36,041 nucleotides of DNA, from positions 1 through 36,041 of the forward strand of contig JAEXYA010000041.1 in assembly GCA_023451825.1 (NCBI GenBank), given 5' to 3'. The notes under the pieces were generated by a model that saw only the letters and a list, made by a program, of their open reading frames with translations, was not told where the DNA came from and did no database searches. Source of the DNA: Pseudomonadota bacterium (GTDB taxonomy: Bacteria > Pseudomonadota > Alphaproteobacteria > Rhizobiales > Xanthobacteraceae). Position 1 is the stretch's first letter; every line of letters starts with the position of its first letter. Shown in pieces: positions 24,475-31,510 of the stretch. The translations under genes and the position numbers were made by a program.

Positions 24475-24590
24475 GCAAGGCCGAGCCGCTGCGGCTTGGG
24501 GACGCGGACCTACCCCCGCCGTTGCGACAAAACCGTAAGTGGCATAATGACACCATCAAACGCATATCGGATGATTTCAAGGGCCGTTCT

Positions 24591-25439
24591 ATGCTGCTTC
24601 GACGCATCCAGTGGTCGAGGGCCCGCCGGGCGTGGCGCGGCATCATGATTTTGTTGGTGTTGGCGTTTGCCCAATCAGGCGCTGCGCACGCCATGACTCC
24701 CGAGTGTCGGGCCGCCGCAGCGCAGGCCGCTTATCCTACGCTTGCCAAATGGTTTCTCCTCATCACGGACCATCTAACACGCAGTGCAACGCGCTTCCCC
24801 GCAGCGAAACGACCGCAGCCGCAGGGACGCGCGCTCGTTGGCTTTAAGATCAATCGCTCCGGCGTCGTTTTGAGCGCTGAAATCCTGCAGAGTTCGGGGA
24901 AAGCTGACGTCGACGAACGGGCTCTCCAATATGTACGCGCTGCCGGCCCGTTTCCTTCGCCTCCGTCCGAATATCGCGAAAGCGATGCAGAATTCATCGT
25001 CCCGATTGCCTTTGCTGACACACCGAAGGGCAAAGTAAGCCCGCTTCTCTTCGGTAGTGGTCAGTGCCTGCAGGCCCCCCGAATTCAGATTCCGCTCGAG
25101 ATCAAGTCTGCTGATCCGAATGCTACACTTTCCACGATGGATACGGCCACACTGGCCGAGCAAATTGCTGCATGCCTGACGACCGCGCCACTCGCACCGC
25201 TTGCTCTCAAACTTCGCCTCAACAGCGACGGGTCACTGAGTGAACCGCCTTCCAGCGAAGATCGTTCCGAAGGGGGAAGGTATGCGGCCGCGATCGCCGT
25301 CAGTGATCTCCTGAAATGCAAACCTTTCAAGCTGACCGCTGATAGCTATCAGACTTGGCAACGAATATCGGTCATCTACGACCCCAAGGCACATGCCAAG
25401 CTCATCAACGCGGAAGCCAGGAAGTCGCAAAGGCCGTAG
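24591..25439 (+). CDS. TonB C-terminal domain-like secreted protein
   Basis: The ATG at 24591 follows AAGGG by seven bases; a longer upstream frame is not supported. Residues 1-34 include a basic head and a hydrophobic core (IMILLVLAFAQSGAAHA), either a signal or an anchor. Residues about 80-145 match the TonB C-terminal fold: GRALVGFKINRSGVVLSAEILQSSGKADVDERALQYVRAAGPFPSPPSE. A second region (about 195-260; LALKLRLNSDGSLSEPP) looks like a diverged TonB-type strand unit. No Pro-rich spacer or ExbB/ExbD partner is present, so a direct energy-transducing role is doubtful. It is divergent from the GntR gene and convergent with the SDR gene. Confidence 0.8.
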   Translation: MLLRRIQWSRARRAWRGIMILLVLAFAQSGAAHAMTPECRAAAAQAAYPTLAKWFLLITDHLTRSATRFPAAKRPQPQGRALVGFKINRSGVVLSAEILQSSGKADVDERALQYVRAAGPFPSPPSEYRESDAEFIVPIAFADTPKGKVSPLLFGSGQCLQAPRIQIPLEIKSADPNATLSTMDTATLAEQIAACLTTAPLAPLALKLRLNSDGSLSEPPSSEDRSEGGRYAAAIAVSDLLKCKPFKLTADSYQTWQRISVIYDPKAHAKLINAEARKSQRP

Positions 25440-25482
25440 GTCGATGTGGCCGTCTGCGTAAGCGCGCAGTCTATAGCCGCCT

Positions 25483-26328
25483 TTATGAACGCAGTCCCAG
25501 CTCCCCAGCAACGATCCGATCCACCCAGCGCCGCGGCAGCAAACCGGCGATGAAAGTCTGGATCGGCTCCGGCGATGCGACCACGCGGGCCCTAGGCTTG
25601 CTATCCGTAAGCGCGCGACACACCAGCGCGGCGATCCGTTCCGGCGGCATCCCCTTCTCCGACATCTGCGCGAGCATGCCGCGCAGCTTTGTCAGCGCCG
25701 GCAGGTATGGAGAGTTTGCGAAACGCGTGATGTCGAGCGCCTCCGCCTTGTCCCAGATCGGCGTGCGCACCGGGCCGGGCGCGATGGTGATGACATCGAT
25801 GCCGAACAGCATCAGCTCGCGGCGCAGGCTTTCGCTCAGGCCTTCCAGCGCGAATTTCGAGGTGCTGTAGGGCGACAGCAAGGGATTGCCGAATTGGCCG
25901 GAAACGGAGCTCATCATCACGATGCGGCCGGGTGCGCCTTTCAATGTGGGATCAGCGCCAAGCAATGGCAGGAACGCCTTGGTGGCGATCACTGGGCCGA
26001 TGACATTGATCTCAATCTGCGTGCGGAATTCGTTGACATCGAGATCGAGCAAGGCGCCGGGCACGACAACGCCGGCATTGTTGACGAGGCCGGCGAGCTT
26101 TTCGCCGTTGAGTGCGGTGCGGACCTGATCGGCCGCTGCGTTCACCGCGGCTTCCTCGGTCACGTCGAACAAGAGCGGTGTGAAATCTGCACCGAATTCG
26201 GCTTGCAGGCGCTCGGCATCGGTGGGCTTGCGGACGCTGCCGAACACGCGAAAGCCACGGGCGAGCAGGAGTTTAGCCGTGGCGTGGCCGATGCCGGTGG
26301 AAACGCCGGTGATGACGACGGAGCGCAT
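25483..26328 (-). CDS. Short-chain dehydrogenase/reductase
   Basis: The start ATG at 26328 is chosen because the Rossmann motif TGVSTGIG falls at residues 7-14; a frame extending to 26424 is unsupported. NNAG is at 83-86, and the catalytic set is S141, Y154 and K158 (in SPYSTSK). The 281 residues fit classical SDR oxidoreductases using NAD(P)H on alcohols or ketones. SVRKP after strand 2 (31-35), with Arg, hints at NADP preference. The C-terminal region (RRWVDRIVAGELGL) suggests the lipid- or retinol-dehydrogenase-like branch. No pathway partners adjoin; the substrate is unknown. Confidence 0.88.
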   Translation of the reverse strand: MRSVVITGVSTGIGHATAKLLLARGFRVFGSVRKPTDAERLQAEFGADFTPLLFDVTEEAAVNAAADQVRTALNGEKLAGLVNNAGVVVPGALLDLDVNEFRTQIEINVIGPVIATKAFLPLLGADPTLKGAPGRIVMMSSVSGQFGNPLLSPYSTSKFALEGLSESLRRELMLFGIDVITIAPGPVRTPIWDKAEALDITRFANSPYLPALTKLRGMLAQMSEKGMPPERIAALVCRALTDSKPRARVVASPEPIQTFIAGLLPRRWVDRIVAGELGLRS

Positions 26329-26359
26329 GGTGGAGAGCCTGCTTGTGGAGCGTACAGGG

Positions 26360-27196
26360 TCACTCTGTATCCGGCGCCGCCGTGGAGAGCCACCAACCAT
26401 CGCCAGCAAACCAGCAGCTTGCATCCTGTGGCTCGTCGATCCGGAAAGATTTCACTTGCGCCCAGTCGCGAGTGAAAGCTTGCGCCAGATGTGTGTCAGA
26501 TTCCGGGTCCTGTAATCCTTCGCAGCCAATGAAGCGCGCCCGCGACAGGAATTTTGCGCTGTAGTGCAAACCATGTCGGGGGCGCTTGATCATCAGCATG
26601 CCGCCGAGACCTTCGACCGGCTGCAATGGAAAAAGCAGCCGGCCTCCGGGGAGCAATGCATCGATCCAAGACCAACTTGGCTGGGTGATGCCGGCGCAGA
26701 CATAAACGACGTCGGCCCTCGGCAAATCCTCGGCAATCCCCGATCGCGCCTGCACATCGACTTGCGGCCAGTCTTTCAGATTTTCAGCGGCACGTGCTGC
26801 GAGACCGGCATCGATTTCGTAGGCATGCACATGCCCCTCAGGCCCGACGAGTTCGGCGATGATGGCGCTGAAATATCCGGTGCCCGCGCCCACCTGAAGA
26901 ACCGCTTCGCCGGGCTGGACATCGACAGCTTTCAGCCAGGTTGCATGTGCGCTCGGGCTGCCGATATTCAGTCCACGACTGGCGTCAAGCGCGATCAGCA
27001 CATCCTGATAGATGAAGACCGGGTCGTCATCCGGTGTCGTGACATAGTCGAGGACAGTCCCCATCAAAGACCACGGACCGGGACCGGCGAATGGTTCACG
27101 CGGCACGGCGGCGAACGCATCGCGCAGCCGCAGATGGCGACCGCCGACGACGATGCCTGCGTAGAATGACCTCAATGCCTGCGATCTGTCGGTCAT
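26360..27196 (-). CDS. Protein-L-isoaspartate methyltransferase-like protein
   Basis: I begin at ATG 27196. An in-frame ATG nine codons upstream falls in the ilvC terminator and is unlikely. The SAM-binding loop VLQVGAGTGYFSAIIAELVG (Gly-rich motif at 103-109) and HVHAYEIDAGLAARA are clear. The N-terminal REPFAGPGPW and the late VCAGITQPSWSWIDALLPGGRLLFPL resemble the PCMT family, which methylates damaged aspartyl residues. In this branch the substrate-binding sequence differs, so the protein may act on another substrate. The 278 residues are longer than classical PCMT (about 210). It is 31 bp upstream of the SDR gene on the same strand. Confidence 0.85.
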   Translation of the reverse strand: MTDRSQALRSFYAGIVVGGRHLRLRDAFAAVPREPFAGPGPWSLMGTVLDYVTTPDDDPVFIYQDVLIALDASRGLNIGSPSAHATWLKAVDVQPGEAVLQVGAGTGYFSAIIAELVGPEGHVHAYEIDAGLAARAAENLKDWPQVDVQARSGIAEDLPRADVVYVCAGITQPSWSWIDALLPGGRLLFPLQPVEGLGGMLMIKRPRHGLHYSAKFLSRARFIGCEGLQDPESDTHLAQAFTRDWAQVKSFRIDEPQDASCWFAGDGWWLSTAAPDTE

Positions 27197-27223
27197 GGGC
27201 GCCCCGTCGCTCGCCCTGAGCAT

Positions 27224-27259
27224 AAACAAAAAACGGGACCGCGTAACCGCGATCCCGTT
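27224..27259 (-). terminator. Rho-independent terminator of the ilvC transcript
   Basis: Leftward, ACGGGA-T-CGCG pairs with CGCG-G-TCCCGT around a short loop (27233-27258), followed by TTTTTTGTTTATG. This is a strong intrinsic terminator. It is about 105 bp beyond the ilvC stop, with a family C palindrome in between. Confidence 0.85.
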
Positions 27260-27272
27260 GATCGTTCGGAAT

Positions 27273-27360
27273 GTAGGGTGGGCAAAGCGAAGCGTGCCCA
27301 CCACCGCAAGCCGTTCATGTGAAGGTGGGCACGGCGCAAACACGCCTTTGCCCACCCTAC
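27273..27360. repeat. Palindromic repeat, family C, after ilvC
   Basis: The arms are GTAGGGTGGGCAAAGC and GGGCAAAGGCG-matched CTTTGCCCACCCTAC. Inner arms are AGCGTGCCCACC and GGTGGGCACG. It ends four bases before the ilvC stop at 27365 and precedes the true terminator at 27224-27259. Confidence 0.87.
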
Positions 27361-27364
27361 AAGC

Positions 27365-28384
27365 TTAGTTCTTCGACTTGTCGACCAGCGCCTTTTCCTT
27401 GATCCACGGCATCATGTCGCGGAGCTTGCCACCCACTTCCTCGATCGGATGTGCGGCAGCGCGGGCGCGGGTTGCCTTGAACGAGGCCTGGTTGACCTTG
27501 TTTTCCAGCATCCAGTCGCGGGCGAACTTGCCGGACTGAATGTCGGTCAGCACGCGCTTCATCTCGGCCTTGGTCTCCGAGGTGACGATGCGCGGGCCGG
27601 TGACGTATTCGCCGTATTCCGCGGTGTTCGAGATCGAGTAGTTCATGTTGGCGATGCCGCCTTCATAGATCAGGTCGACGATCAGCTTCAGTTCGTGCAG
27701 GCACTCGAAATAGGCCATTTCCGGTGCATAGCCGGCTTCCACCAGCGTCTCGAAGCCGGCGCGGATCAGCTCGACGGTGCCGCCGCAGAGGACGACCTGC
27801 TCGCCGAACAGATCGGTTTCGCACTCTTCCTTGAACGAGGTCTCGATGATGCCGGCGCGGCCGCCGCCGACGGCCGAGGCGTAGCTCAGGCCGAGGTCAT
27901 GGGCATTGCCCGACACGTCCTTGTGGATCGCGATCAGGCAGGGCACGCCGCCGCCGCGCTGATATTCCGAACGCACGGTGTGGCCAGGGCCCTTCGGCGC
28001 GATCATCAGCACGTCGAGGTCTTCGCGCGGATCGAGCAGGTTGAAGTGCACGTTGAGGCCGTGGGCGAAGACCAGCGCAGCGCCGTTCTTCATGTTGTCA
28101 TGCAGGTGCTCGCGATAGATGTCGCCCTGCAATTCGTCCGGGGTCAGCATCATGACCAGGTCGGCCCACTTGGCGGCTTCGGCGACTTCCATCACCTTGA
28201 AACCGGCGGCTTCCGCCTTCTTGGCCGAGGCCGAGCCCTTGCGGAGCGCGATCACGACTTCCTTGACGCCCGAATCCTTGAGGTTCAGCGCGTGGGCATG
28301 GCCCTGGCTGCCGTAGCCGACGATGACGACCTTCTTGCCCTTGATCAGGTTCAGGTCGGCGTCGCGATCGTAATAAACACGCAT
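27365..28384 (-). CDS. ilvC: Ketol-acid reductoisomerase
   Basis: This enzyme performs the second step of valine/isoleucine synthesis: isomerisation and NADPH-dependent reduction of acetolactate or acetohydroxybutyrate. The 339 residues are the short class I form. The nucleotide-binding loop is VVIVGYGSQGHAHALNLKDSG, followed by RKGSASAKKAE, whose Arg/Ser residues select NADPH. The Mg2+/substrate region includes ETDLFGEQVVLCGG (acidic ligands) and GYAPEMAYFECLHELKLIVDLIYEGGI. The ATG at 28384 begins the usual MRVYYDRDADLNLIKGK. It is the last gene of the leftward branched-chain block, with a hairpin in its 5' region and a strong terminator downstream. Confidence 0.97.
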   Translation of the reverse strand: MRVYYDRDADLNLIKGKKVVIVGYGSQGHAHALNLKDSGVKEVVIALRKGSASAKKAEAAGFKVMEVAEAAKWADLVMMLTPDELQGDIYREHLHDNMKNGAALVFAHGLNVHFNLLDPREDLDVLMIAPKGPGHTVRSEYQRGGGVPCLIAIHKDVSGNAHDLGLSYASAVGGGRAGIIETSFKEECETDLFGEQVVLCGGTVELIRAGFETLVEAGYAPEMAYFECLHELKLIVDLIYEGGIANMNYSISNTAEYGEYVTGPRIVTSETKAEMKRVLTDIQSGKFARDWMLENKVNQASFKATRARAAAHPIEEVGGKLRDMMPWIKEKALVDKSKN

Positions 28385-28432
28385 GGGGTCGTTCCTCTGT
28401 TCGGCAACTTTATTTCAAGCGCCCGGTCGAAA

Positions 28433-28457
28433 GGTCATTGCCGGCTGGCCAATGACC
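28433..28457. promoter_or_regulatory. Perfect hairpin in the ilvC upstream region
   Basis: GGTCATTG (28433-28440) and CAATGACC (28450-28457) form an 8-bp perfect stem with a 9-base loop, about 50 bp before the ilvC ATG. No U-tract follows, and no Val/Ile/Leu-rich leader ORF is seen here. It could be an operator or an mRNA element; the role is unknown. Confidence 0.4.
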
Positions 28458-28535
28458 GTGAATTGCCGCCGGTTTCTAGGGCGACGGATGCCGCGAGACA
28501 AGCCCGCGACGGTGATTTTGCTGGCAGATTCTCTC

Positions 28536-29144
28536 TCATATCTCGGCCAGCACGGGATAGAGCGAAGCGAGCAATAATATTGCCATGGTGACGTTGAAGA
28601 CGCGAACCGCGCGGGCCGATTTGACCAGCGGCTGGAGTGCGGTGCCGCACAGCACCCAGGCTGTCGACGACATTGCGCCAATGGCCAGCGACATCGCCAC
28701 CTGCAGGCCGACATTCCAGGGATAGGCAGCGATGGCGGCATAGGCAGTGATGATGCTGATGGCCATCACCCAGCCCTTGGCATTGACCCACTGAAACAAT
28801 GCGGCGCCGATAAAGGACATCGGGCGGCGGCGCTCCGCCTCCCCCGGCTCCGGCGGGCCGGAGCGCGCGATGGCGTAAGCGAGATAGACCAGATAGGCCG
28901 CGCCGACATATTTCAGCGTGGTCTGCAGCCACGGCAGCGAGGCGAACACCGCGCCGAGGCCGAGCCCGGTGACGCCGATCATGAAGGCATAGCCGAAGGT
29001 GACGCCGGCCACATGGGGCAGCGTGCGGCGGAAGCCGAAATTCAGGCCCGAGGTGAGCAGCATGATGTTGTTCGGCCCGGGGGTGAAGAACATCACCACG
29101 GCGAAGATCAGGAAGGCCCAGAGCAGATGCGGCGACAGCTCCAT
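28536..29144 (-). CDS. LysE/RhtB family amino-acid exporter
   Basis: This 202-residue protein has about six hydrophobic segments and the family motif FFTPGPNNIMLLTSGLNFG near the N-terminus. ALFQWVNAKGWVMAISIITAY follows. Family members export amino acids or homoserine lactone-like compounds across the inner membrane. The ATG at 29144 shares one base with the upstream stop (TGATG) and follows GAGGTG; a GTG one codon earlier is also possible. It is translationally coupled to the EamA exporter and lies in the ilv block, so export of branched-chain amino acids or intermediates is a reasonable guess but unproven. Confidence 0.9.
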   Translation of the reverse strand: MELSPHLLWAFLIFAVVMFFTPGPNNIMLLTSGLNFGFRRTLPHVAGVTFGYAFMIGVTGLGLGAVFASLPWLQTTLKYVGAAYLVYLAYAIARSGPPEPGEAERRRPMSFIGAALFQWVNAKGWVMAISIITAYAAIAAYPWNVGLQVAMSLAIGAMSSTAWVLCGTALQPLVKSARAVRVFNVTMAILLLASLYPVLAEI

Positions 29145-30016
29145 CACGCCACCTCGCGCATGGGTGGCGGACGGCGCGACAGCAGCATCACGGCAATGCC
29201 GAGCACGACCACGATCATGCCGGACAGGCGCAGCGGACCAAATGTCTCGCCGAAAGTGAGGCTGGATGCGGCGGCGCCGATGAACGGCACCAGCAATGCG
29301 AAGGGTACGACCTGTGCGGCCGAGTAGTCACGCAGCAGCCGGCCCCAGATCCAGTAGCCGAGCGAGGTGCCGATGACCGCAAGGAACGCCACGCAGGCAA
29401 GCGCCTTCAGCGACGCATGGCTGAGCGAGTGCCAGGTGGCGACGGCGCCATCGACGGTGAACAGCGTGACCAGCAGCGGCGCGAGCGCGACGAGGCTGAT
29501 CCATGAAAACAGATCGAGCATCGGCACGCCCTGCGCGCGGCGCAGCAGCAGGTTGGAGAAGGCGAAACTGATCGGCGCGGTCATCAGCACGATGAACGGG
29601 AACACGCTGAAATCATAGCCGACGGTGAAGCAGATCATCATGAGCCCGCCCATGGCGACGACGATGCCGACGACCTGCTGTCGCGTCGGCAACTCCTTCA
29701 GCAGCAACGCCGCCAGAGCGACCGTGAACAGCGCCTGGCTCTGCACGATCACCGAGGTGAGCCCCGCGGGCACGCCATGCGCCATGCCATAGGTCTGCGC
29801 CAGAAACTGCGCCACCAGCAGCCAGCTGGTGGCGACCACGACTTGCCATGGCAGTTTCGGCCGCGCCAGAAACAGGCACGGCAGCGCTGTGATACCAAAG
29901 CGTAGCGTGGTCAGCAGCGTCGACGACATCTCATCCACCGCCATGCGCGTCAGCACAAAGCCGACGCCCCAGATCACGGCGACGGCGATCGCCAGGAAGA
30001 TGTCGAGGGGTTTCAT
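29144..30016 (-). CDS. EamA/DMT superfamily transporter
   Basis: The 290 residues form about ten hydrophobic segments in two EamA repeats. The first begins LDIFLAIAVAVIWGVGFVLTRMAV. The second has KALACVAFLAVIGTSLGYWIWGRLLRDYSAAQVVPFALLVPFIGAAASSLTFGE, the classic pattern of RhtA/YdcZ-like drug/metabolite exporters. The gene starts nine bases after the mazF stop, so it may be read from the mazEF promoter as well as from ilv transcription. Coupling to lysE by overlapping stop and start suggests that the two exporters work on related compounds. Confidence 0.92.
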   Translation of the reverse strand: MKPLDIFLAIAVAVIWGVGFVLTRMAVDEMSSTLLTTLRFGITALPCLFLARPKLPWQVVVATSWLLVAQFLAQTYGMAHGVPAGLTSVIVQSQALFTVALAALLLKELPTRQQVVGIVVAMGGLMMICFTVGYDFSVFPFIVLMTAPISFAFSNLLLRRAQGVPMLDLFSWISLVALAPLLVTLFTVDGAVATWHSLSHASLKALACVAFLAVIGTSLGYWIWGRLLRDYSAAQVVPFALLVPFIGAAASSLTFGETFGPLRLSGMIVVVLGIAVMLLSRRPPPMREVA

Positions 30017-30025
30017 GGACGGTGA

Positions 30026-30397
30026 CTACACGGGCTTGGCGAAATCGGCGTCGCCAGAGAGAACGGAGAAATCGAAGCCGAGCAGCGACGCAAGCATCAT
30101 CCGGACTTCATTGACAAATGAATCTGGCACAGCATCGATCTTGCGAAAGACCCGAACGGCTCGCTCGACGGTGCGGATCTGATCGACCTGCACGACGCCC
30201 TTGGTCTTGATCCCGGTTGGCAGCGGCACATTGAACGGCCACGGACTGGCGTTTGACGTAATCGGACAGACGACAGCACGACCGCATAGCTGATGATAGC
30301 GACGCGATGTCAGGATCAAAGCAGGCCGCCGCCCGCCTTGCTCCGTTCCGAGCACCGGATGGAGTTCGACCCAGGCGATGTCACCGACGTCTTGCAC
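30026..30397 (-). CDS. mazF: PemK/MazF family toxin (endoribonuclease)
   Basis: The core GDIAWVELHPVLGTEQGGRRPALILTSRRYHQ has the family's beta-strand start and catalytic Arg context. AVVCPITSNASPWPFNVPLP and GVVQVDQIRTVERAVR supply the expected Thr/Ser and the VDQ motif. The family cleaves single-stranded RNA at short sequences. I start at GTG 30397, because MazF proteins begin a few residues before GDI. ATG at 30439 or 30460 would overlap mazE by 59 or 80 bp, and the latter has a GAGGGG site. With 30397 the overlap with mazE is 17 bp. It lies directly downstream of the antitoxin, as is normal for MazEF. Confidence 0.88.
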   Translation of the reverse strand: MQDVGDIAWVELHPVLGTEQGGRRPALILTSRRYHQLCGRAVVCPITSNASPWPFNVPLPTGIKTKGVVQVDQIRTVERAVRVFRKIDAVPDSFVNEVRMMLASLLGFDFSVLSGDADFAKPV

Positions 30398-30746
30398 GGC
30401 CGTCGCTCTTTCCAACTTTGCGCTTTGATCCGGTGTCATCGACACGCACGGGAGTGCCATCGGCCCCCTCGACGATCAGACCTCGCGAATAGTCGTCGTC
30501 GATGATTTCTGAACCAACGTCAGGCCCCCATTCGACTGTCTCGGACGTCAACCCAAGGCGTTCGACTTCCGACAGCATCTCGTCGAGTCGTTGCTTGGGC
30601 GTTTTTCTGGCCGTGCGCAGGCGAAACCCGCTGCCCTCGACGGTCAGTTCGAGTTCGCTTCCCGCCGTCACCCCTGCGCTTTCGGCTGCCGCTTTCGGCA
30701 ACCGGACGCCAAGGCTGTTGCCCCATTGGGCGACTTTGACTTTCAT
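30381..30746 (-). CDS. mazE: MazE/AbrB-type antitoxin
   Basis: ATG 30746 follows AAGGAG by seven bases. The N-terminal MKVKVAQWGNSLGVRLPKAAAESAGVTAGSELEL is the swapped-hairpin AbrB DNA-binding fold of MazE. The middle LDEMLSEVERLGLTSETVEWGPDVGSEIIDDD is the toxin-wrapping region. The tail (about 30 residues, ending KRKVGKSDGRARRR) is basic and longer than usual MazE (about 75-90 residues). It is encoded where the toxin's longer start forms would lie. The dimer should repress its own promoter through the palindrome at 30760-30786. Confidence 0.88.
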   Translation of the reverse strand: MKVKVAQWGNSLGVRLPKAAAESAGVTAGSELELTVEGSGFRLRTARKTPKQRLDEMLSEVERLGLTSETVEWGPDVGSEIIDDDYSRGLIVEGADGTPVRVDDTGSKRKVGKSDGRARRR

Positions 30747-30759
30747 CGGTCCGCTCCTT

Positions 30760-30786
30760 GTTGGGATATACAATGTATATCCCAAC
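30760..30786 (-). promoter_or_regulatory. mazEF operator/promoter palindrome
   Basis: This is a perfect 12-bp inverted repeat, GTTGGGATATAC-AAT-GTATATCCCAAC on the top strand, 13 bp before the mazE ATG and starting just after its ribosome site. It holds TATACA/GTATAT segments that could serve as the -10 box, so binding of MazE-MazF there would block transcription. It is 15 bp from the ilvH stop (30802), so mazEF has its own control at the end of ilvBH. Confidence 0.8.
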
Positions 30787-30801
30787 TCATCCGCCGTCCA
30801 G

Positions 30802-31344
30802 CTACATCCCCTCCGCGCCGCGGGTGATGGCGGCGACACCGGTGCGGGAGACTTCGACGAGGCCGAGCGGGCGCATCAGGTCGATGAAGGAATTTATCTT
30901 CGACGACGAACCGGTGATCTCGAACACAAAGCTCTCAATGGTGGCGTCGATCACGCGGGCGCGGAATGCTTCGGCGAGACGCATCGCCTCCATGCGCTGC
31001 TCGCCGATGCCTTGCAGCTTCACCATCGCGAGTTCGCGCTCGATGGAGCGGCCGGTCAGCGTCATATCGACGACGCGATGCACCGGGATCATGCGATCGA
31101 GCTGATGCTTGATCTGGGTGATGACCATCGGCGTGCCCGTGGTGACGATGGTGATGCGCGAGACATGCTTCTGCGCTTCGGTCTCCGACACCGTGAGACT
31201 TTCGATGTTGTAGCCGCGGCCGGAGAACAGGCCGATGACGCGCGCAAGCACGCCGGGCTCGTTGGCGACCAGCACCGAGAGCGTATGCGTCTCGTTGGGA
31301 TCATGACGCTCTTCGATGAAATAGGCGGAGGCAGGCTGTTCCAT
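30802..31344 (-). CDS. ilvH: Acetolactate synthase small (regulatory) subunit
   Basis: The 180 residues begin at ATG 31344 behind AGGA. The N-terminal ACT domain, THTLSVLVANEPGVLARVIGLFSGRGYNIESLTVSETE, binds valine for feedback inhibition. A second domain follows (RELAMVKLQGIGEQRMEAMRLAEAFRARVIDATIESFVFEITGSSSKINSFIDLMRP). It pairs with IlvB in the cytosol and raises its activity. Between the two genes lies a 107-bp family A palindrome, which is unusual for subunits that need balanced synthesis. mazE follows 55 bp further on. Confidence 0.96.
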   Translation of the reverse strand: MEQPASAYFIEERHDPNETHTLSVLVANEPGVLARVIGLFSGRGYNIESLTVSETEAQKHVSRITIVTTGTPMVITQIKHQLDRMIPVHRVVDMTLTGRSIERELAMVKLQGIGEQRMEAMRLAEAFRARVIDATIESFVFEITGSSSKINSFIDLMRPLGLVEVSRTGVAAITRGAEGM

Positions 31345-31389
31345 TGTCGTATCCTGTCGAAATCGTTTGGCTCGTCGCCACAAACTGTC

Positions 31390-31496
31390 CCCTCATGGTG
31401 AGGAGCGCGCCACTTGGCGCGCGTCTCGAACCATGAGCTGTTAAAGCTCTGTTGCCATCCTTCGAGACGCCGCTACGCGGCTCCTCAGGATGAGGG
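31390..31496. repeat. Palindromic repeat, family A, between ilvB and ilvH
   Basis: The arms are CCCTCATGGTGAGGAG and CTCCTCAGGATGAGGG, with GTCTCGAACCATGAG paired to CATCCTTCGAGACGC. It lies 14 bp past the ilvB stop (31511) and 45 bp before the ilvH ATG. It is almost identical to the copy at 20235-20343. Confidence 0.88.
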
Positions 31497-31510
31497 CCTG
31501 AGTTACTTGA

